From: Cokeromyces recurvatus
Taxonomy: Eukaryota; Mucoromycota; Mucoromycetes; Mucorales; Mucoraceae
Assembly (NCBI RefSeq): GCF_025118155.1
Contig: NW_026251404.1
Span: forward strand, 186,001-250,000
Direction of reading: 5' to 3'
DNA length: 64,000 nucleotides
The notes beneath the pieces were generated by a model, which was not told the DNA's origin, searched no databases, and saw only the letters and a program-made list of their open reading frames with translations. Of the stretch, positions 21,359-33,087 are shown in pieces (the first letter of the stretch is position 1; every line of letters starts with the position of its first letter). Position numbers and translations under genes: made by a program.

Positions 21359-24300
21359 ATGAAATCAATTTTAAACTTTTTTAAAAATAAAAAAGAATTA
21401 TGGAAAACAATCATTAAATGTACAGTAGCTTATGAAATAGGCACCATTCTTGTTCTAATTCCTGCAGTCTATAAACATGCTGGAAAACCGCCATATCTTG
21501 TACCACTTGGTACCTTATTTTTTAATGCAAGCGGGACAGCCGGAAGTCAAATAGCTGGTATGCTTTTGAATATTCTGACAATGATCCCTTGTGCTATCTG
21601 GAGTGGATTTGTAGCTTATCTATGTTCACTTTATAACAATCAAGTTTATTATGTAGAACAGCAACAATCAATAGGATTGTATAAATATGGTGCGGGCGCA
21701 ATTGGTGCAATTGGTTTTGGTATCTGTGTCTTTATGATGGCTTATTTTCGACTTCGATACCCTCGACTTTATATACCAGCTTTACAAGGTTTTACAATGC
21801 CCTTCTTTATTATCACAGGTGGGATCTTTGATAGACATTATCAAGCTGCTTTTGCCATACAAACATTATATCCTGTTTTAATTGGTGGAGCCGTTGCATT
21901 GATAGTGAACTTGGTGCTTTGGCCAGAGACAGCTGCGAAAAAAGCAGAGTAAAGTGTAGGGAGAACCGAAAAAATATAATTGTATTACTAATTTTATATA
22001 CTTGTATATTTTTTTTTTTTAGAAAATCAATTGGACAGACAATTAATTCAATCAAAGATGTTTTATCATTTGTACAAGAGGATTTATTAAAAAATGATGA
22101 TTCGGGTGTTATGGCAGGCGATATTGCATCAAGTACAAAATTACAAAATTTAAATAATAAACTTCAAAAAGATATTGCTCAAATGATCTCTGCTCGACAG
22201 GATGCGAAATATGAAATCATTGTCTCTTATTATCCACCAGAGAGTTATCGACCTTTAGTCAACTCATTAAATCATCTCTCTGAAAACTTGCAAGGGTTTT
22301 CATTGGCTATCAAACGAGAAGTGAGGATCATGTTGGAAAAGAAGGTGAACGCTCATTTAAATCATTTAAGGAAACGATCCGTCATCATGAATGATGATGA
22401 GTATGAGAAACAAACGATTTCGACAGCCAACCATTATTATTATCATCAACTATCTAAACCCATCTTACCAACAACAACAACGTCATCATCATCAACAACT
22501 TTACCTGCAAGTCAGGATTTATTTCAAGCCAGTATCTTATCAGGGGATACTCTTGTCTTACAAGGTCGTGAATACAAAATCATTGATCGTTTACAATCCA
22601 CCATTCAACCCGCTCTAAAGCGATTCCTGGATGCCTGTACCATTACACTAGAACAAATTGAAAACCAACTTGTCGAACATAAGGCTATCTCCATGAACAC
22701 ATCTACAAAGAATCATCTTATTCATAGCAGTAAAACAAGAATTGATTTGAGGGCTGCTTTAAATGATTTTAAGGAAACTGAGCTTTTACTTCAACAAGAG
22801 TATGATCAATCCGATAGCGTCCCTAGTGAAGACCATTTTTTGGTCTTTACAGTTATCTTTACGTTGATTGAATTTGGTAAAGAATTAATTCAACTTCAGA
22901 CATATGCAGATGAATTAGTACTACAGACTAATTCCAAGAGATGGTGGATAAATCGAATTTATTTCCCAAGAGTCCCCTTACGAAGATGGCTCAGTAAAGG
23001 CTCCTCTGAAAATAAAGCTGCACAATCACTTTCAGAAAAAGTCGTTTTAGATAATCAAGAAAGGCTTCAACTGCAAGACATGCAACAACATGGGAATGGT
23101 CGTCAAAGATCCACACCCTGTCGCTCTACTGATATAATAAATAAGAATAAGTGTTCAGATGCTGATGATGATGATAATGATGATAATGGAGGTATTCCAA
23201 TATCTCGCCATATAAGTCGTATTGTATCCAGAATCGAAGTAAATCCTTATCAGTTTGAACAAAATGAACACCAAGAAAACAATCATGAAGAGCAATTTGA
23301 AATGGAAAACAACGAATTAGAGCCTTTACAACATGCGCAGGGGAAACATATTTGGAACCGATGGCTCTATCATCTTTCTAAATGGTTTCAATATCCACCT
23401 ACACGGTATGCGCTTAAATTTACGATTACAACTGAACTTTTAGCTTTAATGGCCTTTTTACCGATAGAGGGTCTGAACGATTTTTATAATAACAATCATG
23501 GTCAATGGGCTCTTTTGTCAGCCATGGTTGTCTTTAACTACACGGTAGGCTCTACTGCGATCCAGTGCTTTTATCGAGTGGTGGCCACAATAATTGGTGC
23601 CGTCTGTGGTTATCTTGCTCTCCTGGCCGGTCATCGAAATGAAAATCCTTACGTCGTTGCCGTCCTTGTTCTCGTCTTTCAAATCCCAATGTGGTATTTC
23701 CTGTTTAATACACCTTACCCGCGTATTGGCTTCATCTCTATCTTGACCTTGGCCGTGATCACGAACACAGGCTACACTGATTTTTACAAGGAATCCATCT
23801 TTAGTCCTGTCTGGAAAAGAACCGTTACCGCCCTTTTCGCTATTATTGTCGTCATGTTGGTGGATCAACTGGTATGGCCGGTATGGGCAAGAAAGCGGTT
23901 AAGGAAAAGTCTTGCTGATCTCTTGATTGCAACAGGTATTCAATACTCGCGTGTTGTGTCACTGGTATGCCAAGAGAACACAAACTCCTACCGTTATCGA
24001 TCTACATTTGAAGAATGCCAAAGAGATCAGGGGTTACTCATGAATCAACTACACGTGATCCAGGAAATGTTGGTCCTCGCTAGTACAGAGCCACGCTTAA
24101 CAAAGGGACCCTTCCCTATCAAGGAATACAGGGAGATCTTGGACCACGAGCGAATTATTCTCTATTGGATTCAACATATTCAAAAGGCACAATCGTTTAT
24201 CACCGAGAGTGTACGACGGACGATCATGACGCCTATCAACTCGTATCGTAAGGAGATGGCAGCTGCTGTTCACCTTTATTTGTTTACCTTGGCATGTTCG

Positions 24301-24600
24301 TTACGTACGAAATCTTCTTTACCTGCTTCTCTACCATCAGCTGAAATGGCAAGACGTATGCTTCAAACAAAACAGACAGCAGGATGGAAGAGGAACTATG
24401 AGGAGCTTTGTAAGTTGAGTGCCAAATCGGTAGCTAATCGACAAAGTGCAGAACATCAAGTATTTTGGCATACGTATGCAGCTGGGTCTGTTGAAGTTGT
24501 GGTTGAACAAGAGGCCATGGGTGATATAGTTGCGAGGTTAATGGGGCAACATGTTTTTAAAGCAGCAACAAAGGATTGGAATCGATATGAATCATCTTGA
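21359..24600 (+). CDS. FUSC/aromatic-acid-exporter-like membrane protein
   Basis: Two exons, 21359-21948 and 22023-24600, joined in phase 2 by a 74-bp intron, give 1055 aa. Residues 1-195 hold about six membrane helices (IGTILVLIPAVYKHAGK, then NASGTAGSQIAGMLL). A long soluble region (about 200-640) contains coiled-coil-like helices and Asp/Asn-rich loops. A second six-helix block (about 640-835) carries NHGQWALLSAMVVFNYTVGS and NTPYPRIGFISI, close to FUSC_2-type sequences. The last 220 residues are soluble. This two-module plan (ArAE_2_N, then FUSC_2/DUF2421) is common in fungi and is related to fusaric-acid resistance and aromatic-acid exporters. The substrate is not known. It likely sits in the plasma or vacuolar membrane. 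Confidence 0.82.
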
Positions 24601-24912
24601 TCTCCTTTCTTGCTACAAACACTCTTTGTTAATTCCTAAACGTACAATACGCAACATACACATATAAATAATCATCTATCCTCCTTAATAGAATAAAATA
24701 ATAGATATACATGAAAAAAAAAGAAAGAGAGAGATAAAAAGAGAGAGAGAAAGAGGGGTCACCTTCTATTAGTTGCAACTTTTTATTTTATTTTATTTTA
24801 TTTTGTTATCGTGTTATACTGATTCTAAATAATAATAAAAAAATTGTATATACTATTTACAAATATTTATATATAAAGCTTTTGAAGAAAGAAAGAAAGA
24901 AAAAAAAAAGCA
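24601..24912. other. Intergenic, convergent 3' ends
   Basis: Between the FUSC-like gene and RPC34. It contains a (GA)n-like purine run (about 24719-24755) and a (TTTTA)n run (about 24783-24803). No gene seen. Confidence 0.5.
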
Positions 24913-26217
24913 CTACCAGTCTAGCCAAGTATTAAAATATTCACAAGTAATTGGACTGATTGGACCATCTTCAACACAAAAGCTAAATACAGGGCATTTA
25001 CCACAGGGAGTTTCTGTTAATGCTTCAATGGGCAAACGAGTAGCTGCTTTTCTAACTGCTTTATATGACCATTGAATAGAAGCATCATCACCCTCATCTT
25101 CATCATCACTGAAATCATCCATGCCTACCATAAAAGGCAGCTTTTTTTCAACTACGCCATCATAAACCAAAACATCCAAGAGACTCGTGATATCTTTAAC
25201 AGATAAATCAATGGATGAAATACGAGATTCTGTAATAAACCGTCTAACTTCTGCAGCTGTAGGATAATGTTCGTGATCAGCACCAAACACAGCGTCAGGT
25301 ACACCTTCAATACGAGGAAAGCTCTTTTTTTTAAGAAATAAAATAAAATAAAAATGTTATAATTTTTTTTTTTTTTTTTTTTTTTTAGGTTCGCTATTTA
25401 CAACAACAACTTACTCTTGACATGATATATTTTAAACAAGCAGTTTTCAAACTTTCAATAAAATCAACATCTAATTCTTGATCTGTGTACCAAGCACCAC
25501 CTGTAACTTCGCTTGATGGAGTCACGTTAAATAACATGTAAATCTTACGAGTAGGATATTTGACATGTTTAACAGCTTTAATTTCATGCTTTTGTTCCAG
25601 AGACTTGAGTGTACGGTTCAAGACGATAGTATGAAGATTTGTTTTCTTTTTCAAATCTTTTGTCCAAATACCAGTATTTCCAGCAGCTCGAATGGCATTA
25701 TAAACTAAACGTGCATCGTCATTTAATTTACTCGCTCTATATATAAATATATATAACGTCAGTAATTGTATACATCCCCTTTCTCCTTTAAAAGCTTATG
25801 CTTACTTTTCTGCATCTCTTAGATCGATGGCCTTTAACATATTTTCCCCATTAAGGACAATAACTTCCAAAGTATTCTTTTTTTTTTTTTCAATATAAAA
25901 CACATATAACTTGGTATATATTAATTTTTTTTTAATAAAAATTATACAACTTACTTTTTTTAATAAAGCATTCATTGCTAAGTAAGCTTCTTGAACATCC
26001 ATGCCATCAGGACGATCTGTAAATTTAACGCCCTTACATAATTATAAATTTAATAAAATATCCTTAACTTAGAAAACACTTTTTTTTTTTTTTTTTTTTT
26101 TACCTTTGGAGAGTTACGAACATACTGATAGAATTTCCATTCATTTGAAGATAAACCAAAAGGTGCCTCTTCTCCATTAGGAACATCAGACATTGTTACA
26201 TCGCGTGCTTCATCCAT
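24913..26217 (-). CDS. RPC34: RNA polymerase III subunit RPC34 (RPC6)
   Basis: Five exons: 26217-26104, 26032-25955, 25876-25806, 25736-25415 and 25323-24913, giving 331 aa. RPC34 is the winged-helix subunit of the Pol III RPC82/34/31 subcomplex and acts in TFIIIB contact and promoter opening. Visible family blocks are FTDRPDGMDVQEAYLAMNAL, AGNTGIWTKDLKKKTNLH, RKIYMLFNVTPSSEVTGG and GAWYTDQELDVDFIESL, which cover the winged helices. The C-terminus carries four cysteines (C302, C305, C311, C322) in TPCGKCPVFSFC...C, the pattern reported to hold an iron-sulfur cluster in RPC34/POLR3F. Two acceptors (before exons 3 and 5) follow A-rich rather than T-rich DNA, so those junctions are less certain. 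Confidence 0.9.
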
Positions 26218-26422
26218 TTTATTCTTTAATGACCCCCCAACTTGTTTCTAACACAAGTAGTAATAATAAAAAAAGTTTTTGCTTATAATGAAGGATAAAA
26301 AAAAAAAAAAAGGTAAAATTACGAGTCACTTTTTTTTTGTTTTTTTTTAAAAAAAAAGAGTTCCTGATATGAATATTATTTATTTTAATTTTATAAGAAA
26401 ATATACAATTTAAACTAATAAT

Positions 26423-26701
26423 CTATTCCATTGGATTCGTCATTCCATCTTGTGGCTTCTTTTTATATTCTTGACCACGAGGATGATCTCGTTGAAGAGT
26501 TTCCTTGACATTCTCTTTTATATCATGTAAACTATCTTTAATGCTTTGAAGAGTAGACGTGTCAGCTGCATTATCAGAACCCATGGCAGCGTTTATTTCT
26601 TCCTCTTGTTTAGGATGGGATTGAAATGGTTTGCCTGGATCAGTTACTGTAGATCCACTTGTTGGGTTTTCCATAGGTAAGAAAGAACTTGAGGCTTGCA
26701 T
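26423..26701 (-). CDS. Small hydrophilic protein, function unknown
   Basis: Intronless frame of 92 aa starting at the ATG at 26701. It is very hydrophilic, without Cys or membrane segments, rich in Ser, Asp, Glu, Lys, Pro and Gln. It contains an amphipathic stretch, SIKDSLHDIKENVKETL (about residues 53-69). The composition recalls small stress or LEA-like proteins, but I recognise no domain. It lies between RPC34 and VMA12 on the same strand, with ordinary promoter-sized gaps on both sides. Confidence 0.55.
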   Translation of the reverse strand: MQASSSFLPMENPTSGSTVTDPGKPFQSHPKQEEEINAAMGSDNAADTSTLQSIKDSLHDIKENVKETLQRDHPRGQEYKKKPQDGMTNPME

Positions 26702-26913
26702 GTTGTTTTGTTTATAAATGATTAAAAGAGGGAAAAGGATAGCATAGTTTTATTGTATCTTGGTTTATATAATAATTACACTAATTTTTTTTTTCATTTG
26801 GTGGATGAAATATTTAATCTTATAAAAATGATATCATTGTGATAAAATAGATAAGGATGTTCAGTCGTATTACATAAGCATATCTCTATCTCTTCTTCTA
26901 GTAGCAACCCATT

Positions 26914-27737
26914 TTAGATACTCGTCATTTTTTCCTTTTTTGTCTTTTTCTTTTTAAAAGTAGCAGTAGATACATATTTAACATACAGAATGACCTCAAC
27001 TATTCCTATTATAAAAGCACCACCTAAACCAAACAATACTTGCTAAAAAGAAAAAAGGGGAATCAAATTTCAATCAATCCAGCACTTCACTTTTGTTTGT
27101 TTGTTATTACCAAACCAAAATCATTTACGATTGATTTTGATACTTTATATACGGCTGCATAAACAGCAATCATTGAAAATAAAATATTAAAGATCGTTGC
27201 AATATGACTGTTGATTTCTTTCAATTCATTAGGCTTGATTCCTAAATTAAATCTTTGATCGTCTGAAGAGACAACGTTTGCTACCATTTCTTTATATTCT
27301 CGTTCCTGTTGTTCAGCACGCAGTTTTTCCATATATGCCAGGAATTTAGGGTCCTGTTTTTTTTAAAAAAAAAAAATTAACGAGACATTCATTTCAAGTC
27401 AACTTGCAAATGTTACTTTCCTGTTTTTTAACTTGTTTTGGTGGAAAATAAAGACCACTACCAATAATTAATTCATGAAAATAAATATCTATATCATGTA
27501 TTCAATAATAGATTAGTTATAAAATGTTTGTATAGAAGTTTCAGTTTATATATGTATATAACCTAGTGATTTTGATACATGTTCAACTAAATCTATAGAA
27601 ACAGGATACTTTTCTTGTGCATCAAGTTTCAAGTCCTTTAATCGCTCGGCTTCCTCTTTATATTTGATAGGAAAATCAGGTTTCTTTAAGGCTAATCTGA
27701 TTGAGTCTTGGATAGATTGAGTAAGTTGGAAATCCAT
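26914..27737 (-). CDS. VMA12: VMA12/TMEM199-like V-ATPase assembly factor
   Basis: Four exons: 27737-27563, 27488-27433, 27353-27111 and 27042-26914, giving 200 aa. Family marks are a helical N-terminus, FHELIIGSGLYFPPK (matching the LHELL-GS block), DPKFLAYMEKLRAEQQEREY, and two membrane helices near the C-terminus followed by a lysine-rich tail (KKKKTKKEK). Yeast Vma12 forms an ER complex with Vma22 that assembles the V0 sector of the V-ATPase. The second intron needs a weak GTTAAA donor (after 27433) to keep the frame; a nearby GTAACA donor would break it, so this junction is uncertain. The family call is sound. Confidence 0.82.
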
Positions 27738-28258
27738 TTAAAATAAAAAAAAAAGAGAAGCATATTATTATTGGCCACATTATGAAAAAAATATGTAATA
27801 TAAAATATTATGTAATAATTTAAACGTCCGTTTTCAATTTTTTTTTTCTCCAAATATAAAACTTGAAACGGTTGACAACAATTACCAGTATCATGAAATG
27901 TTTGTTGCAATGTTCTCCTTGGAATGGATGAGCAGTAAATACAAATTCAATTAATTGAAATTCAGTCAATCTTCTGAGGTTAAATAAAAGAGGAGGCCCT
28001 GATTATTCTAATGACGATGGTCGACAACTGTATTATGAGGTTAAACTAAACACAGTTTTGTGAGATGGACATTAGATAATTCTTTATGAAATAATACAAT
28101 TATTCATGAACTAAGACTATCAAATCATCTAATAAAACGACTTACTTAAAAATAAAATAAAACCTGTTAGTCATTTCCTTTCAATAATTCAAGACTATAT
28201 CTTGGTTATTTTCATCGGACTATTCTATAATTAAACATTTTGATTTTTATTATTATTA
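27738..28258. other. Region upstream of VMA12
   Basis: Promoter of VMA12 followed by AT-rich DNA up to the left inverted repeat of the next island. No gene seen. Confidence 0.45.
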
Positions 28259-28266
28259 TTATAAAA

Positions 28267-28460
28267 CGAACCTATGGGCGCATCAATATCTTTGTTATAT
28301 TGTATTGCCCAGGTCAGCTCAGATTATGTGGAAAAAAAAAGTATCTAAAAACCCTCTTATGCGACAAGAGGTAAATAGGTAAAGGAAAGGAAGAAGAAGA
28401 AAAGATGAGAAAGAAAGGGGAAATATTGCTAACAAGTTTAAAGGGACAACCTGGTTGAGT
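28267..28460 (+). repeat. Left terminal inverted repeat of the island
   Basis: Pairs with 30685-30877 in reverse orientation with only scattered differences over almost its whole length. It contains GCCCAGGTCAG and a purine-rich block near the inner end. Confidence 0.85.
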
Positions 28461-28599
28461 CATTTCCTGCCTGGGTCAAGAAGTGGAGAGGGGAATTGTT
28501 TGTCGTGTAGTAAGTAATCCATTTCCTGTAGGAAAGCAAAAGTAGTTTATTATTGGCATATGCAAAACTCAAGCGCAAACATTTTTTTTTTTAAGTTTG

Positions 28600-28755
28600 T
28601 AATTAGTATTGTCTTTTTTGAGTAGCCTTTTTGCTTCTGTTTCGTTGCTTTTGGCCTCTTCTTCATTTGAAGCTCGTAAGATGCTTTTGATATATCCATA
28701 AATTATATTTGGGCCTCTGTCGGAATAGATTTCTCTTCCAAACAATTCTGCTTGT
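28600..28755 (-). pseudogene. Coding relic inside the island
   Basis: The minus strand reads about 50 codons without a stop, including AELFGREIYSDRGPNIIYGY and a charged Lys/Glu stretch. No start codon and no known family. It may be an exon of the original element gene. Confidence 0.3.
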
Positions 28756-28765
28756 AATAAGATTT

Positions 28766-29092
28766 ATTTTTATCTTTATTCTCTCTGAGCTGTCGCTGTT
28801 ACTAAAAAATAGACCCAATTATTATTTCTGGGGTAAGCAACGCGTTAATATTAATTCACAGTGAATATGCCACTATTATTATCATCATCCTCTAAGATGT
28901 TATTACATAACGATATTTAATATTATAGATGCATATATAAATAATTATGTAATCGAATATAGCAATCATAATCATATTGAATTCTCATTATCACATAATA
29001 CAACGAACATAATTATTATTTTAATACTCGAATACTCTAATAATGACCGCTATTAAAACTGAATGTTATATAATGAATATTATGCTGTGGCG
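28766..29092 (+). repeat. Dispersed repeat, about 330 bp, copy 1
   Basis: Matches about 45955-46285 in the opposite orientation. It contains the short palindromes ATTCACAGTGAAT and GTTATTACATAAC and ends in CTGAGCTGT (outer left) and ATGCTGT (right), so both termini read ACAGC outward. Class unclear: a MITE or LTR fragment. Confidence 0.7.
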
Positions 29093-29339
29093 TGTAATGC
29101 ACTCTTTACTATTTAATAAATGATTTTCTATTTCTATTAACTTAGTTTTTAATACAACTTCAATCATAACACACTTAATCGTTCTTCACATGTTTTACTG
29201 TAACATCTGTAGCATATCTTTTACAAATCAAAACACTCTTAATACTCATAATAGAGATCATCATTCTTCATCATTGAGGATTGTTCTTCCTAGTGGTATA
29301 TTAATCTATAGACTTTATTGAAAATGAATCTAGCATTAT

Positions 29340-29822
29340 TACAGGTGAAACGAGAATCATTTATAGACAGAGTAATTCAAAATGTTTATGTTTTTGTAAT
29401 AAACAATTTGAAACAACCAACGGTTTTCGTCGTCACTATTGAAGAAATAATTGCAAAGACACAAGCAATGTACAAGCGAGCATTCATGAAAATCCAGAAG
29501 ATACGGAAAATCTAACTAGCATAAGTGAGCCATCATCAAGCCAAGTAAAGGTATAGACCTGATGATCGATATGTTGATCTTCAATTTAGTAATTTTTTTT
29601 TTCTATTTTCAGGACATGGAAACTTCTGATAACTCCTCGGATGCAGTTAATGTTTCTTCTGGATCTTCAGAGAGGATTAAGCTATTAACGAATAGCTCCT
29701 TTGATATCTTCGATAACTGTTTTAAAAAAATGAAAGAAGATAAGAAATGGAAATTACGCTCTGAAAAAGTAGTTGAAGATATCCTTTATTCCTATGGATC
29801 TGATTTAGAACGAGAAAAGTAA
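29340..29822 (+). pseudogene. Decayed gene piece with zinc-finger-like exon
   Basis: One frame reads KCLCFCNKQFETTNGFRRHY, a degenerate C2H2-like finger, then hits a TGA. The same frame continues through HENPEDTENLTSIS to a GTATAG donor at about 29550 and resumes after CAG at about 29613 with DMETSDNSSDAVNVSSGSS, ending in KWKLRSEKVVEDILYSYG. The splice keeps frame, so this was once a spliced gene. The function is unknown. Confidence 0.4.
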
Positions 29823-29872
29823 AGTAATTCATTCAATTTAGCACAAGGTTTTTACTCATTAAAATCTTTTAC

Positions 29873-30073
29873 TTGAGTAGTGCTATACATTCGTTCATTT
29901 TTGATATATCTGACTCAAAAGTAAAAAGCCTTTTTACTGATGACGAATGGGCAGAAATTACAAGTGAAGGCAACAAAAAAGATGTTGCTTTATTAGAAGA
30001 AATACGTTCATTGTTGGAAGGCATGAACAAGGTAGTAGAGCATCAACATTTTTGTCTTTATAAATCAGGGTAA
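29873..30073 (+). pseudogene. Continuation of the decayed gene
   Basis: A further open piece with SAIHSFIFDISDSKVKSLF and DDEWAEITSEG, broken from the preceding piece by a stop at 29820. Together, 'W-L-S..VED-L..G' followed by 'HSFI-D' looks like one protein region. I cannot name the family with confidence. Confidence 0.35.
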
Positions 30074-30208
30074 CCTTTTTTTTTTAGACAAATGAGCAAT
30101 TTATTGAAACAAAATAAACTATTTTAAGCCAACCTCTCTTTCCAAACGTCTGTCCCAATAAATCATCTCAGCATGCCGTATCCAATCTTGACAAGTAGGG
30201 ACAGTACT

Positions 30209-30451
30209 CTACTTGAAAGCTTCAGCATAGCTACAAGGTATACCACATTGCTCTGCTTCTTTCGGTATTAATAAGCTAAACTCTTGAACTAAATTAATGA
30301 AATGGTCAACCTGGCCCTCTCCATATTTTTTGTATCTCTGAGATATTATGATGGCAACCTCTTTGAAAACCTCAACAAGACTGTCTACTACTTCTTCCAT
30401 CGTCACTGATTGTGTCTCATCCTCGACAATAATGTTGAACTCGCCGATCAA
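30209..30451 (-). pseudogene. Fragment resembling a Tc1-type transposase N-terminus
   Basis: The 80-aa frame contains QVDHFINLVQEFSLLIPKEA then EQCGIPCSYAEAF. This lines up with the helix-turn-helix of the intact transposase at 10971-12353 (QDINKLISLLIEQVPVKDAA, then LKTGINEKSAYRF). No catalytic domain follows. It is a fragment only. Confidence 0.4.
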
Positions 30452-30684
30452 TTCAATATTGCCATACTAAATCTAGTCTAAGAAAGACTCCTCAGTAGGG
30501 TTGTAGTGAATAAAGTTCATTTGATTTTAGAATTTAGACAAAAGAGATCTCAATAAATTGCTCACTTGTCTAAATAAATAATGATACATCTAAAGAAAAT
30601 ACATTTGTCTAAATTGAAAAGATCATTTAATCTAAAAAATAACACAAAATCGTTCTCAATTTCAAGTTAAAATACTGTAGATCA

Positions 30685-30877
30685 ACTAGGTTGTCCCTTT
30701 AAACTTGTTAGCAATATTTCCCCTTTCTTTCTCATCTTCTCTTCTTCTTCCTTTCCTTTACCTTTTTTTTACCTCTTGTCCCGTAAGAGGGTTTTTAGAT
30801 AACTTTTTTTTTTCGCATAATCTGAACTGACCTGGGCAATCCAATATAACAAAGATATTGATGTGCTCATAGGTTCG
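30685..30877 (-). repeat. Right terminal inverted repeat of the island
   Basis: Reverse complement of 28267-28460, differing by scattered substitutions and small indels. Confidence 0.85.
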
Positions 30878-30887
30878 CTTTATAAAA

Positions 30888-31333
30888 AATAAATAATAAA
30901 AAATAGAAATGTTTAATCGTAGTTAACTTTATGAGTTGTCTTTATTTGGCAAGAAGCGATGCATTCGAATTACTTTTCTTTACACAAAAGAAAAAAAAAA
31001 AACTGCCCTATACAACATTATTATTACTTTCAAAATAATGAATATTGAACTCATAATGATTCTATCTTTATAAAATAACTATTTCCTGATATTTCTTATA
31101 TGTAAGGAAAGCAAATCAATGTTTACTGTTATCTTCTTTCTTATATGGAAGCTGTAGTTTATATGAAATGTCATGAATTAAGTTATTTACAAAAGTGACT
31201 GTTGTAACAACATTTTTTTCATGTGATTTATTACAAAAAGTATTAAAGAATGAAAAGAAAAAAAAAAAAAAAAAAAAAAAAACCAACTTATACACTTTAT
31301 CTATTTATTAAATTTATTAACTAAATAACAAAA
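30888..31333. other. Intergenic region
   Basis: AT-rich promoter region with an A-run of over 20 bases at about 31258-31282 before the next gene. Nothing else seen. Confidence 0.45.
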
Positions 31334-32938
31334 ATGCTTCAAGACTGTAACTTCTTTGGTCCACTTATTTTACAAGAAAGTAAGAGATGTTAATTTCATA
31401 ATTAAACATTGTTTTCCCCTTTTTTTTTTCTTTTTTTTTAATTCATCAATTGCATTATAGAATGTAAAATGTATGAAGAAAAATTATTTAAAGGTATAAT
31501 TTTAATGCTTTAATAATATATGTGTTATTAACTATTTTTTTTAATCAAGATATTTGCATAAGCCCTGCTTGTCCTGATATTTCTGAGGAAGTGTATGAAG
31601 TTAAATTTAAATATGAGTCACTCATAAATATTGAGTCAACTAGACTTTTTAATGTTGATCATAACCGTTGGAAAGTGTATGTTGTCCTTCTTTTTTGCTT
31701 TTAATTCTTTTCTTTTCTTTTCTTCTCTTCTTTTCTTTTTTAATGCTTTTATAAATAGTACTCAGCTTGATGAGGATATTGATACGTTGAACTTTTTTTC
31801 AACTTTATTTAATGAAGGGGTAAAAAAAAAATTAAATTATAAATGCATATCATAATTGCTTATTTTTACTTTAGTTTAATCCTAGCGGTCAAACAAAAAA
31901 GGCTTTGTTTTTTGAAGTTTGCCCTGTAAATCGTAAGTATCCCCTAATGGGAAACTCCTATTTTTTATTTAATTAATACTTAAATTATTAGGTACAGAAG
32001 ATCATCCTATAAAAAAACCTCTTCCTTTAATCGTTTATGGTGATAATAAGGAAAGCGAAATCCAAATATATGCTCATTTTATGCTTCATGATTTTGATCA
32101 TTTCACTGCTTATGAAATGGCTAGGTTTGATGACTATCCTAATAGAGACAAAGAAGAAGACGCTCTATTTGATATCTTGGGTCCTGATAATTGCATTCGA
32201 ATTCCAAAATACATGGCTTCTTCTGCTGAAATCTTGCCTCCTTATAATAAAATTAAAGATATTGATCTTTTTGAAAGTATTGGTGAAGGAAGTGTAGGTC
32301 AAAAACGTGATTTGATATCAGAAGCTAAAAACGCATCAAAAAGACGTAAAACGATGTCTAGACAAAATAGTACGCGTCTTCAGTTTCCCTCCCTCTTTCC
32401 AACTGAACCGTCACAAATGACTACAACTGATAGCAAAATAAATCCAAGCCAGGTGACTGATGAAAGTCATAGATCCATAAAGTCACTACCATCAAAACAA
32501 AGATCCTCTTCAAAAGTGCACCCTTCTTCATCCCAAGATTCATGTCCTACTTCTTTACTATCATCAAAATATATACCCCCACATGAAGCAAAACATCCAT
32601 CTCCTTCTTCAGCGACAGTAGCAGAAGTATCTTCCATAGAACCACTATTGTCCTCTGTAAATGAACCAGAAGAAAAAAATAATTGTTTGCCAATTACTCG
32701 AGAAATTTATAATGAAAGAAAGAATGTAAGTAATTCATAATATTATTTATTTGTAGTTCTAATCTATTTTTTTTTTTTGCTATAAAAGCTTATCATTAAA
32801 ATGATCAAGGAAGAGATGATTAAGCAGGGCAAAGTAATAATAAAAGAAAATGAACCATTTTTTCAACAAGTATATGTCAGCATGCGCTATAATTATGTAA
32901 GTTTTCATTATTAAATAAAGTAAATCGAATACTAATAT

Positions 32939-32974
<36 letters not shown>

Positions 32975-33087
32975 TGAAAGTAATGAATGCTGACAAAGAC
33001 ATGGACCTGAAATGGCTACAGATCGTTATAAAAATGCATATCGATTTTTTCCTACAAATGGAAAAAATCGTAGATGCCCTTCTTTAA
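31334..33087 (+). CDS. Unrecognised 426-aa multi-exon protein
   Basis: Eight exons keep one frame: 31334-31379, 31461-31493, 31550-31676, 31759-31819, 31875-31932, 31992-32725, 32789-32896 and 32974-33087. All use standard donors and AG acceptors, so the gene is very probably real. The N-terminal half (about 1-180) is folded-looking, with FFGPLILQE, ISPACPDISEEVYEVKF, KPLPLIVYGDN and AHFMLHDFDHFTAYEMARF. The middle (about 195-345) is Ser/Pro/Lys-rich and likely disordered, with a basic KRRKTMSRQNS patch. The last 75 residues form a conserved-looking helical tail (MIKEEMIKQGK; MDLKWLQIVIKMHIDFF). I do not recognise the family. The basic patch and disordered linker fit a nuclear protein, which is only a guess. 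Confidence 0.75.

Larger units (their letters stand above)
28267..30877. mobile_element. 2.6-kb island bounded by about 195-bp inverted repeats
   Basis: The ends are inverted copies (28267-28460 and 30685-30877), starting CGAACCTATG. The 8-mer TTATAAAA lies just outside the left end (28259-28266) and 2 bp beyond the right end (30880-30887), compatible with an 8-bp target duplication as in hAT elements. The interior holds broken coding pieces on both strands and one dispersed repeat, not a complete transposase. It is most likely a non-autonomous or decayed DNA transposon, perhaps carrying captured sequence. Confidence 0.7.
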
